This document shows positions 24,655 to 32,514 of a stretch of 64,000 bases of DNA, one piece after another. This DNA comes from Streptomyces sp. NBC_01446 (GTDB lineage Bacteria; Actinomycetota; Actinomycetes; Streptomycetales; Streptomycetaceae). The notes beneath the pieces were generated by a model that was not told the origin of the DNA, ran no database searches, and worked only from the letters and a program-made list of their open reading frames with translations. The DNA is taken from the NCBI RefSeq assembly GCF_026340095.1, contig NZ_JAPEPO010000001.1:3316501-3380500 (forward strand). The letters run 5' to 3'. Position 1 is the first letter of the stretch. Each line of letters begins with the position of its first letter. Both the position numbers and the translations under genes were made by a program.

Positions 24655-26229
24655 CTACGGTTGCCAGCTCCGCAGGATCGCGTCGAACTGCTGCCGCGCC
24701 TCGTCCCAGTCGGCCGACGGCACGGACAGATAGATGGCGTACTCGGTGCCGTCGTTCTCGACGTACGTCTGCTCGATGGCGTGCCGCGGGCCCGACGTCG
24801 TGTCCTTGTCACCCGCGGTCCAGGTGAACTCCCACAGGGATCCCGACCGGTCTCGGTAGGTGTTGGGCTGCAGGTTGACCTGCTGGTAGTCGGGCAGCTT
24901 CGTGACCTGTCGCTCCAGGTCCAGCTGGTGGTGGTACGAGTCGGGCCAGTCAGGGGACTTGTCGACCGCGATCCGTACGAAGTGGGCGCCGCCGTCCGGC
25001 GTGTAGTCGACCTGGGAGCCGTCCGCCTGCCGCTTCCAGCCCTTCGGGAGCATGAGGCTGTAGCCCTCGACATCGTCGATGCGGACCCAGTTGTCCGGAA
25101 TGCTCCCGGCCTTGTGCCCGCCGCTTCCGGAACCCGACGAGGTACCCGCGGCGTTGCCCTCGCCTGAGTTCGTGTTCGACGAGGTCCGGTGACTCAGGTA
25201 GTGGTTCGCGGCGAACATCCCACCGCCGCCTACGAGCGCGGCCGCCAGCGCCACGGCGACGACACGCGGCCACTTGCGGCGAGCGGCCGCGGGGACCGCC
25301 GGCATGGCGGCGTGATGCACGCCTATCGCAGTCGACTCCTCCGGGGGTGTCGGCGGCGCCGCGGCGTGCACCTGCGTGGGCACGTAGGCCTGCGCCGCGC
25401 TGGACCGCCGCCCCTCGGCGGCCTCGGCGAGCATCGACTCGGCCTCGTCGGCGGACGGACGCGCGGCCGGGTCCTTGCGCAGCAGCGCCTGAATGACGGG
25501 CGCGAGGGCGTCCGCGTGCATGAGTTCGCCCGGCTCGTCCTCGACGACGGCCTGCATCGTGCTGATCGGCGACGTGCGCCGGAACGGGGACTTCCCCTCG
25601 ACGGCCGTGAACAGCGTGGCACCGAGCGCCCACAGGTCGGACGCGGGTCCGGGCGCCGCGCCACTGACCCGCTCGGGCGCCAGATAGTCGACCGAGCCGA
25701 CTATCTCCCCGGTCCGCGTGATCGTCGAGTCTCCCTCGACCTGGGCGATGCCGAAGTCCGTGAGCAGCACCCGTCCGTCGAGGGCGAGCAGGACGTTGCC
25801 CGGCTTCACGTCGCGGTGCAGCACCCCGGCCGCGTGCGCGGCGCGCAGCGCCCGCAGCGTCCACAGGCCTATGCGGGCGGCCTCGCGCGGCAGGATGCGG
25901 CCCGACTCCTTCACGGCGTCCGCGAGCGAGGGACCGTCGACGAGTTCCATCACGATCCACGGCCGGTCGTCGTGCTCCAGCACGTCGTGGACGGTGACGA
26001 CCGCCGGGTGGTTGATCCGCGCGGCGGCCCGCGCCTCCGTCTGTGTCCGCGCGAGCAGCACGGCGCGGTCGGCCTCCTGCACGTACTGGGCCGCCGTCAG
26101 TTCCTTTACGGCCACGGCACGGTGCAGCACTTCGTCGTGCGCGCGCCACACCCGGCCCATGCCGCCGCGCCCGATCGAGTCACCGAGTCGATAGCGGCCC
26201 GCGAGGAGCAGGCCCTGCATCTGATTCAC
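24655..26229 (-). CDS. Receptor-type Ser/Thr protein kinase (cluster kinase 3)
   Basis: 524 residues from GTG 26229, which follows GGGGGAA; ATG 26220 and the longer frame to 26259 are alternatives. Kinase domain (about 11-270): GRGGMG, VAVKE, HRDVKPGN, DFG, LAPER. A linker, one transmembrane helix (about 308-328) and a Ser/Gly-rich stalk follow, then an ectodomain with V-E-G-Y-S-L-M-L-P-K-G-W-K-R at its start and a D-W-D-E-A-R-Q-Q-F-D-A-I end. The P-K-G-W signature is shared with kinase 5. The intact catalytic residues predict an active kinase. Confidence 0.88.
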   Translation of the reverse strand: MNQMQGLLLAGRYRLGDSIGRGGMGRVWRAHDEVLHRAVAVKELTAAQYVQEADRAVLLARTQTEARAAARINHPAVVTVHDVLEHDDRPWIVMELVDGPSLADAVKESGRILPREAARIGLWTLRALRAAHAAGVLHRDVKPGNVLLALDGRVLLTDFGIAQVEGDSTITRTGEIVGSVDYLAPERVSGAAPGPASDLWALGATLFTAVEGKSPFRRTSPISTMQAVVEDEPGELMHADALAPVIQALLRKDPAARPSADEAESMLAEAAEGRRSSAAQAYVPTQVHAAAPPTPPEESTAIGVHHAAMPAVPAAARRKWPRVVAVALAAALVGGGGMFAANHYLSHRTSSNTNSGEGNAAGTSSGSGSGGHKAGSIPDNWVRIDDVEGYSLMLPKGWKRQADGSQVDYTPDGGAHFVRIAVDKSPDWPDSYHHQLDLERQVTKLPDYQQVNLQPNTYRDRSGSLWEFTWTAGDKDTTSGPRHAIEQTYVENDGTEYAIYLSVPSADWDEARQQFDAILRSWQP

Positions 26230-26425
26230 GTTCCCCCGCAGGCGCATTGGTCGTGCCACGGCCGCTCATGGCCTTGACAGAGCCACATTAGGGAGCGGCC
26301 CAGGCACAGGGAACCGGCGGGGGTGCACGGAGACCGCACTGTGACGCTTGTCGCCTGTCCGGATGGGAGCCGACAGGCCATCAACTAGGCGTATTCAGTA
26401 CGCCGGTACGACGTCTGGCGTTGTA

Positions 26426-26465
26426 TCAGCCCGTGCTCCGATACGTCAGCCCGTGCTCTGATACG
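26426..26465. repeat. 20-bp tandem duplication across the pseudokinase stop codon
   Basis: TCAGCCCGTGCTCYGATACG occurs at 26426-26445 and 26446-26465 with one difference. The second copy contains the stop codon (TCA at 26446-26448) of the minus-strand pseudokinase gene; the first is its duplicate just downstream. Confidence 0.9.
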
Positions 26466-28968
26466 TCGCCGAGGCCTGCTCGTACAGGCGCGTCACTTCG
26501 TCGCGCTCGGCCTCGGGGCCCCGCAGCTGCACCACGTGGTAGCGGCCGCCCACGATCATCGCGAGGTTGCGTACGTACGTCTCACGGCCCGCCGAGTTCT
26601 GCCAGGTGAACTGGCCCTCGGCCATGGCCCGCCCGCCCACGTCGATCCGGCGCATCCCGCTGGACGTCGCCCACGTCGAGTCGCGGAACGGCTGCAACTC
26701 GCGTTCCTTCTCCCGCTGGTACGTCATCGGATCGCTGCCGTACGCGGACGTGCTGTCGCGGCCCGGGACGACGACGAGCTCGAAGTCGCCGTGCGTGTAG
26801 AGGACCTGCCCCTGTCCGTTCCTGCCCTGCCGGTTCCAGCCCTTGGCGACGGCGACGCGGAACCCTTCGGGGTCCTTGCGCAGGGTGAAGCCCTGCGCGA
26901 CCTCGGGTTCGGACGAGTCGGTCTGCGGATCGGTGGCGGCCGGGGTCGACGAACTCTTGCCGCCGTTCTTCCCCTGGCCCTCGGCGGATTCGCCCGCCGA
27001 AGGCGCCGGCGTGGACCTGCCGCCCTCGGGCGCGGGCCGGCCTCCGCCGGTGGCGCCCGCGTGGTCCTTCGCGCCGCCGCCCGGCGTGCCGCCGCTCGGC
27101 TCGGCCTTCGGCATGAAGACCACGGCGTACGCGACCGCGGCGGCCAGGCCGAGCAGTACGAGAACGAGCAGGGTGCGGCCGAGCGAACGGGGCTTCCTGG
27201 GCTGCCGATCCGCCTGGGTGCGACGCTCCGGCGAGCCCCGCTCCGGCCGCGTGCGAGGCTCCGGCCGCGTGCGAGGCTCCGACCGCTGCGGATGCGCCTT
27301 GGCCCGCTTGTGCCGTGCGTGCCCGGCCCCGGTCCCGGCCTGGGCGGCGAAGCGCCGGCGACGCCTGCGCACGAGCTCGCCCCGGCGCCGTACGACCGGC
27401 AGCCGCGTGGCGTCGAAGGGCGGCGCGGCCACGATGTTCGTGCCCGCCTCCGGCTCGGGCGCGGACCGCACCAGCGACCTGAGCCACCCCCGCAGCTCCT
27501 CGAAGTCGAGCCGCTCCGTGGGGTCCTGACGCAGCAGCGATTCGACGACGGGCCGCAGGGGCCCGCACTCCTCGGCGAACGCGGGAGGCTCGGCGCACAC
27601 CATCTGCACCAGCTCGCCGGTGTTCTCCTCCGGGTACGGGGCATGCCCCTGGACCGCGCGGAACAGGAGGGCCCCGAGGGCCCACAGGTCGGTGGCAGGG
27701 CCGATCGGAGCGGCCAGCTGCCAGTTCTCGTGGACGGGCCCCGCCTGCTCAGGCGCCCAGCGCTCGGTGACGGGCCCGACGACGGTCATCCGCGCCTGCC
27801 GCGCACGGTCGGCGGCGAGGGCGGTGGTGGGCCCGCGACCGGCCGCCGGGGCCGCCTGCTGCTGCGCGGGGATGAGCTGGTCCCAACGCGTGGACCCGGG
27901 CGCTCCGGGCGCGGGGTCGGGAGTCCCGGGGGTGGGAGCGCCCGGCTCGGGCCGCTCCATGCCGGGCCGCGGGACCGCCCCGTGCCAGGGACGCTCGGCG
28001 GAGCCGCGTACGCCGTAGGGGTCGTCGATCCGGCCGGGCTCCGCGCCGCCGCTGTGCGCACCGCCGTCCTTCGCACCGGTGCCGGACTCGCCCCCGCGCT
28101 CCGCGCCCGGCCCGCGCCGCGGCGGCCCCGGCGTCCCGTCCGTGTCCACACCCCCGCGCGCGGCGGCCCGCGCACCCGCCCGGTACGCGGCTATCGCCCC
28201 CGCGCGCGCGGCCCGCGGGTCACTCCCGGCCTCAAGAGCGGCGGGCCGGGACGGCGCGGGAGCAAGAGCAGCGGGAGGCGTGTAGGGGGGCGCGGGCGCC
28301 GAGGGCTGCGGCTCCTGTGGGGCCGGGGGTGCCGGAGCGGCGGGAGGCGCCGGCGTCGGGTCATAGCCGCACAGCGCCTCCTCCGCCGCACCGGCAGCGA
28401 GTCCGGTCAGCACGATCCGGCCGTCGTCGCACACGAGGACCGTGCGGGCGGTGATGTTCCGGTGGACCCAGCCGTGGGCGTGCAGCGCGCGCAGCGCGGT
28501 GAGGACGTCGGACGCGACCTCGGCCGCCCGGTACGGGGACAGCGGCTCCTCGGCGAGCAGCGCGGCGAGCGGGCGCGCGGAGACGACCTCGCTGACGATC
28601 CACAGCGAACCGCCCTCGGCGAACACGTCGAAGACCTGGTCGAGCCTTGGGTGATCGGGTATCTGGGCGGCGGCCTGCGCGGCCTCGATGGCACGGCGCA
28701 CCGCTGGGTCCGTCGGCCTCCGCGTGGTCCGCGCCGCGTCCCCCCGCTCGCGCCGGCCACGCGACTCACGCGGTACGAACCCGTCCGGGAGCCCTCCGGT
28801 GTCGAGCACCTCGGCCTCGACGACTTCGGGTAACGGCACCTGCCTGACCAGGACTTCCTGGCCACTGTAGGTGTCGAACGCCCGCGTCTGGGCGAACTCG
28901 TACGCGTCGGCCGGCGACAGCGGCAGGCGGTAGCGGTCGGCGAGCACTCGGCCGGCATAGTCCTCCAC
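26446..28968 (-). CDS. Receptor-type pseudokinase with long disordered insert (cluster kinase 4)
   Basis: 840 residues from GTG 28968 (GGGGGA upstream). The kinase fold is present but not the chemistry. There is no Gly-rich loop, the VAVK lysine region reads V-L-V-R-Q-V, the catalytic loop is V-H-R-N-I-T-A-R-T-V (Asp replaced by Asn171), and DFG is replaced by T-G-L. A Pro/Ala/Gly-rich stretch of ~190 residues (about 203-395) is inserted between the DFG position and the APE motif (E-R-W-A-P-E-Q), where the activation loop would be. The C-lobe DLWALG is kept. A basic linker, a transmembrane helix (about 600-620), a disordered stalk and the ectodomain (D-P-E-G-F-R-V-A-V-A-K-G-W) follow. Probably a scaffold or regulator of the neighbouring kinases. 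Confidence 0.83.
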   Translation of the reverse strand: MEDYAGRVLADRYRLPLSPADAYEFAQTRAFDTYSGQEVLVRQVPLPEVVEAEVLDTGGLPDGFVPRESRGRRERGDAARTTRRPTDPAVRRAIEAAQAAAQIPDHPRLDQVFDVFAEGGSLWIVSEVVSARPLAALLAEEPLSPYRAAEVASDVLTALRALHAHGWVHRNITARTVLVCDDGRIVLTGLAAGAAEEALCGYDPTPAPPAAPAPPAPQEPQPSAPAPPYTPPAALAPAPSRPAALEAGSDPRAARAGAIAAYRAGARAAARGGVDTDGTPGPPRRGPGAERGGESGTGAKDGGAHSGGAEPGRIDDPYGVRGSAERPWHGAVPRPGMERPEPGAPTPGTPDPAPGAPGSTRWDQLIPAQQQAAPAAGRGPTTALAADRARQARMTVVGPVTERWAPEQAGPVHENWQLAAPIGPATDLWALGALLFRAVQGHAPYPEENTGELVQMVCAEPPAFAEECGPLRPVVESLLRQDPTERLDFEELRGWLRSLVRSAPEPEAGTNIVAAPPFDATRLPVVRRRGELVRRRRRRFAAQAGTGAGHARHKRAKAHPQRSEPRTRPEPRTRPERGSPERRTQADRQPRKPRSLGRTLLVLVLLGLAAAVAYAVVFMPKAEPSGGTPGGGAKDHAGATGGGRPAPEGGRSTPAPSAGESAEGQGKNGGKSSSTPAATDPQTDSSEPEVAQGFTLRKDPEGFRVAVAKGWNRQGRNGQGQVLYTHGDFELVVVPGRDSTSAYGSDPMTYQREKERELQPFRDSTWATSSGMRRIDVGGRAMAEGQFTWQNSAGRETYVRNLAMIVGGRYHVVQLRGPEAERDEVTRLYEQASATYQSTG

Positions 28969-29097
28969 GACGCGTCCCCCTGTCCGCCCGGTGGTCAATT
29001 CCGCTCGTTCTGCGCCCTGTTGTGCGCAGTGATGCGTACCGATACGGCTGCGCACGGTCCGCAGGCACTCACGATACGTGTCGGACCCCTTTCAGGC

Positions 29098-31182
29098 TCA
29101 GGACTTCGGCTTGAACGTCTTGGTGAACGTCTGCCAGGCGGCCTTGCGCTGCGCACCGTCCCAGTCGGCGGCCTTGGCCGTGTACATCAGGCCGTACCCG
29201 AGACCGCTGTTGACCACGAAACCGCGGTCGATCGAGCGGTACTTGGTGCCCCCGTCGACGTACGTGAACTCCCAGTCCGCCGTGTTCCAGCCGCGGAAGT
29301 CGACGGCCGCTATGCGTATCCGGTCGTACTGGGAGCGGCGCATGTACTGCTCCTGGTTGCGCCAGTCCTGGACCGGGTTCGACTTGGGTGTCGTCGTCCA
29401 GCCGACGAGCAGCTTCTGCCCGTCGGGACCCGTGAAGCGGGCCCCCGCCGCGCTCGTCGAGCTGTACTTCCAGCCCTTCGGGAGGCCGATGGAGAAGCCC
29501 TGGTCGTGCTTGTACGTCGAGGCTGCGCCGCTGCCGCCCGGGACCCCGCTGCCGCCGCTGGTGCTGCCGGGCGACGCGCCCTGGCCGGCGTCGCTGTCCT
29601 TGTCGCCGCCCTTGTCGGTGTCCGAGCCGGAGCCCTGGCCCTTGTCGGAGCCCTTGCCGCCGTCCTGAGCCGCGTCGTTGCCGCCGCCGGACCCGCTGCC
29701 CTTGTCCTTGCTACCGCTACCGCTACCGCTGCCTCCGCCGCCGCCTCCGGTCGCTCCCGCGGAGGCGGACTTGTCGCCGCCCTTGGCGGAACCGCCGTCG
29801 TCGCCACCGCTGAACGCGATACCGATGACGGTGCCGATCACGGCGAGCGCGACGAGCACCGCGACGATCACGAGGGTGCGCCGCGGGACCACGTCCGTGA
29901 GCGAGGCCCTGGTCGCCGGCGTACGCGGCGGCCCGGCGGGCTGCGCCGGAACACCCGAACCGCCCTGCCCGGCCGCGGGATGCGCGGATGCCTCCTCCGT
30001 ACCGCCGGACGCGGCCCCGCCACTCTTGCCGGCCGCACCGGCCGCCGTCGCAGCGGTGGCCGCGGCAGCGGCTTTCCGCACCGACCGCAGCGCACCGCGC
30101 AGCTTCTCGGCGGCTTCCTCGCCCCTCTTACCCGCGCCGGTGCCGTCACCGGCGTCCGCGGGGCTCACGGAAGCAGCCGAAGCCCCGGACCCCGCGGCAA
30201 CCCCCGGCGAACTTCCCTTACCGAAGCGCACCTTGGGCGCCTTGGGCGCCTTGGGTGTCTGCTCGGGAATGGGCGGCAGCGGCACGACCTTGGTCGCGTC
30301 GACCGGTTCAGGTTCCTCGTCCTTGGGCTCGGGAGCGTGCAGGACGTCGTTGAGGAGGGCCCGCGCCCCGGCGTCGTCGAGCCGCTGCTCCGGGTCCTTG
30401 GCGAGCAGCCCGTAGATGACCTTCTCCAGCGGCCCCGCGTTCTTGGGCGGGTCGACCGGCTCGGTCATGACGGCCGTCAGGGTCGCGATGGCGGACCCCT
30501 TGTCGTACGGAGGAACGCCCTCCACCGACGCGTACAGCAGTCCGCCGAGCGACCACAGGTCGGCGGCGGGGCCGGGCTTGTGCCCGCGCGCCCGCTCCGG
30601 CGAGATGTACGAGGGCGCGCCGACGAGCATGCCGGTGGACGTGATCGAGGGGTCGCCCTCGACCTGGGCGATGCCGAAGTCCGTGAGGACGACGCGCCCG
30701 TCCTCGGCGATCAGCACGTTCGACGGCTTCACGTCGCGGTGCAGGATGCCCTCGCGGTGCGCAGCGCGCAGCACGTCGAGGATCGCGAGCCCGACCTCGG
30801 CGGCGCGCCGCGGTTCCAGCAGGCCGTCCTCGCGGATCTGCTCCGCGAGGGACTTGCCCTCGACGAGTTCCATCACGATCCACGGCCGGTCGTCCTCGTC
30901 GACCACGTCGTAGACCGTCACCGCGCTGTTGTTCCGGATCCGCGCGATCGCCTTCGCCTCACGCAACGTTCGCGTGATCAGGCGCCGCTTCTCCTCGTCG
31001 TCGATGCTCGACGGGAACCGCAGTTCCTTGACGGCGACCGTCCGGCCGAGCGTCTCGTCCTTCGCCCGCCACACGGTGCCCATGCCGCCGCGGCCGAGGA
31101 CTTCTCCCAGCCGGTAGCGCCCGGCGAGGAGACGTGCACTCTTGTCCTGACGAGCTGTGCCCGCCTGCTCCGCCTCCGACAT
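29098..31182 (-). CDS. Receptor-type Ser/Thr protein kinase (cluster kinase 5)
   Basis: 694 residues. Kinase domain (about 22-285): GRGGMG, VAVKE, HRDVKPSN, DFG and ISPER. A long cytosolic linker (about 290-430) is rich in Ala and Lys; a transmembrane helix sits at about 445-465. A Gly/Ser/Asp/Lys low-complexity stalk (about 470-555; repeats of G-S and D-K) precedes an ectodomain that starts F-S-I-G-L-P-K-G-W-K-Y and ends T-K-T-F-K-P-K-S. ATG 31182 has GAGGGGA upstream. This is the promoter-proximal gene of the five-kinase run. From memory, S. coelicolor has a kinase cluster in the same setting that acts on spore-wall synthesis proteins; I cannot verify that this one does. Confidence 0.88.
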   Translation of the reverse strand: MSEAEQAGTARQDKSARLLAGRYRLGEVLGRGGMGTVWRAKDETLGRTVAVKELRFPSSIDDEEKRRLITRTLREAKAIARIRNNSAVTVYDVVDEDDRPWIVMELVEGKSLAEQIREDGLLEPRRAAEVGLAILDVLRAAHREGILHRDVKPSNVLIAEDGRVVLTDFGIAQVEGDPSITSTGMLVGAPSYISPERARGHKPGPAADLWSLGGLLYASVEGVPPYDKGSAIATLTAVMTEPVDPPKNAGPLEKVIYGLLAKDPEQRLDDAGARALLNDVLHAPEPKDEEPEPVDATKVVPLPPIPEQTPKAPKAPKVRFGKGSSPGVAAGSGASAASVSPADAGDGTGAGKRGEEAAEKLRGALRSVRKAAAAATAATAAGAAGKSGGAASGGTEEASAHPAAGQGGSGVPAQPAGPPRTPATRASLTDVVPRRTLVIVAVLVALAVIGTVIGIAFSGGDDGGSAKGGDKSASAGATGGGGGGSGSGSGSKDKGSGSGGGNDAAQDGGKGSDKGQGSGSDTDKGGDKDSDAGQGASPGSTSGGSGVPGGSGAASTYKHDQGFSIGLPKGWKYSSTSAAGARFTGPDGQKLLVGWTTTPKSNPVQDWRNQEQYMRRSQYDRIRIAAVDFRGWNTADWEFTYVDGGTKYRSIDRGFVVNSGLGYGLMYTAKAADWDGAQRKAAWQTFTKTFKPKS

Positions 31183-31296
31183 GCGTCCCCTCTGCAACCC
31201 GCCCTGACAGAGCCTTCATTGTCCCTTACCCGGGGACCACTCCACGCCCAGGGTCGGCCGTCCCGCATGATGGACCGCACACACGGAGGGACCGCC

Positions 31297-32340
31297 ATGC
31301 CCGCACTTCGGACACTGCTGGCGATACCCCTGGCAGCGACCCTCTTCTGTATGTTTCCGGGCAGTTCCACGACGCTCGCGACCCCGGCCACGGACGCCAC
31401 TCTTCCGTTGCTGGTCACGGAGGGCAAGGCCCCCGCCGCGGCGCTGCTCGCCCGCGAGGGCGGGACGACGCGCTTCGTACGCACCGGCCCCACGATCCGC
31501 CGCACCGACCACTTCCGAGCCGGGAGCATCACGAAGTCGTTCATCGCGACGGTCGTGCTGCAACTCGCCGCCGAACACCGCCTGCGCCTCTCGGACACGG
31601 TGGACGACCACCTCCCCGGCCTACTGCGTGACCATGCCGTCTCCCTCCACTCGCTTCTCACCCACACCAGTGGCCTGCCCGACTTCACGGCGCGCACGCA
31701 CGGCACCATCCCGGTATCCCCCAGAACGGCCGTACAACTGGCCGAGGCCGACCCTCCGAGCCCTCGCGGCCACTGGTCGTACTCGAACACCAACTACGTC
31801 GTACTGGGCATGGTCATAGGCCAGGTCACGGGCCACTCGTACGCGACCGAGGCCCGCCGCCGCATCATCGAACCGCTCCACCTCACCGGCACGTCGTTCC
31901 CCGGCACCCGCACCACGCTGCCCACGCCACACGGCCGCGCGTACGACGCGACAGGCGACGACGTAACCACTCTGAACCCCCGCGTGGCCGGCGCCGCAGG
32001 CGAACTGATCTCCACCCTCACCGACCTGAACCGCTTCTACACGGCCCTCCTGAAGGGCCGCCTCCTCCCCCCGGACCAACTCCGCACAATGCTCAACACC
32101 CGCACCGCACAAGGCCGCTACGGCATGGGCCTCTACCCCACGAAGCTCCCCTGCGGAACGACGATATGGGGCCACAACGGACGAATCGAGGGCAGCTACG
32201 TCCGCACGGAGGCAACGAGAACGGCGTCAAGAGTCGTCACGTTCCGCACCAACACAGACACCGCGAAGAACACCCCAGAACTGGAACGCCGCCTACTGAC
32301 AGCAGAGTTCTGTCAGCCATTCAGCCGATCCGGCACCTGA
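31297..32340 (+). CDS. Secreted serine beta-lactamase-like protein / D-Ala-D-Ala carboxypeptidase
   Basis: 347 residues with an N-terminal signal peptide (about 1-30). Class C beta-lactamase fold: the S-x-x-K nucleophile motif is S-I-T-K in RAGSITKSF, the second motif Y-S-N in HWSYSNTNYV, and the third H-N-G in GHNGRIEG. Such proteins are D,D-peptidases or esterases in peptidoglycan metabolism; a resistance role is not implied. ATG 31297 follows GGAGGG at 31285-31290. It is divergent from kinase 5, and its stop codon lies inside a repeat. Confidence 0.85.
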   Translation: MPALRTLLAIPLAATLFCMFPGSSTTLATPATDATLPLLVTEGKAPAAALLAREGGTTRFVRTGPTIRRTDHFRAGSITKSFIATVVLQLAAEHRLRLSDTVDDHLPGLLRDHAVSLHSLLTHTSGLPDFTARTHGTIPVSPRTAVQLAEADPPSPRGHWSYSNTNYVVLGMVIGQVTGHSYATEARRRIIEPLHLTGTSFPGTRTTLPTPHGRAYDATGDDVTTLNPRVAGAAGELISTLTDLNRFYTALLKGRLLPPDQLRTMLNTRTAQGRYGMGLYPTKLPCGTTIWGHNGRIEGSYVRTEATRTASRVVTFRTNTDTAKNTPELERRLLTAEFCQPFSRSGT

Positions 32341-32457
32341 GGCCGAGCACACCGTTCACCCTGCCCGGCGGCTGAGGCAGAGCGCACCCTTTGCCCCTGC
32401 CCGGCACCTGAGGCCGAGCACACACCCTTCCAGCCCGTCCGGCGTCTGAGGACGAGC
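32330..32457. repeat. Four degenerate copies of a CCGGCRYCTGAGGMCGAGC element
   Basis: Copies at 32330-32350, 32365-32387, 32401-32421 and 32439-32457, about 36 bases apart. The first overlaps the stop codon of the serine hydrolase gene (TGA 32338-32340). The last (CCGGCGTCTGAGGACGAGC) is the form I recognise from many Streptomyces intergenic regions. Confidence 0.8.
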
Positions 32458-32475
32458 CCGCAGGGCGAAGGGGGC

Positions 32476-32494
32476 CTGGGGGCACAGCCCCCAG
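32476..32494. terminator. Short terminator hairpin between convergent genes
   Basis: 8-bp stem CTGGGGGC/GCCCCCAG with an ACA loop, between the serine hydrolase and glpD genes. Confidence 0.6.
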
Positions 32495-32514
32495 CGCAAC
32501 CCCGGCGCACCCCA

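Noticed and set aside
29020..31296. Long plus-strand frame leading into the serine hydrolase
   Set aside because: It covers kinase 5 in antisense. The hydrolase has a good start and ribosome-binding site at 31297.
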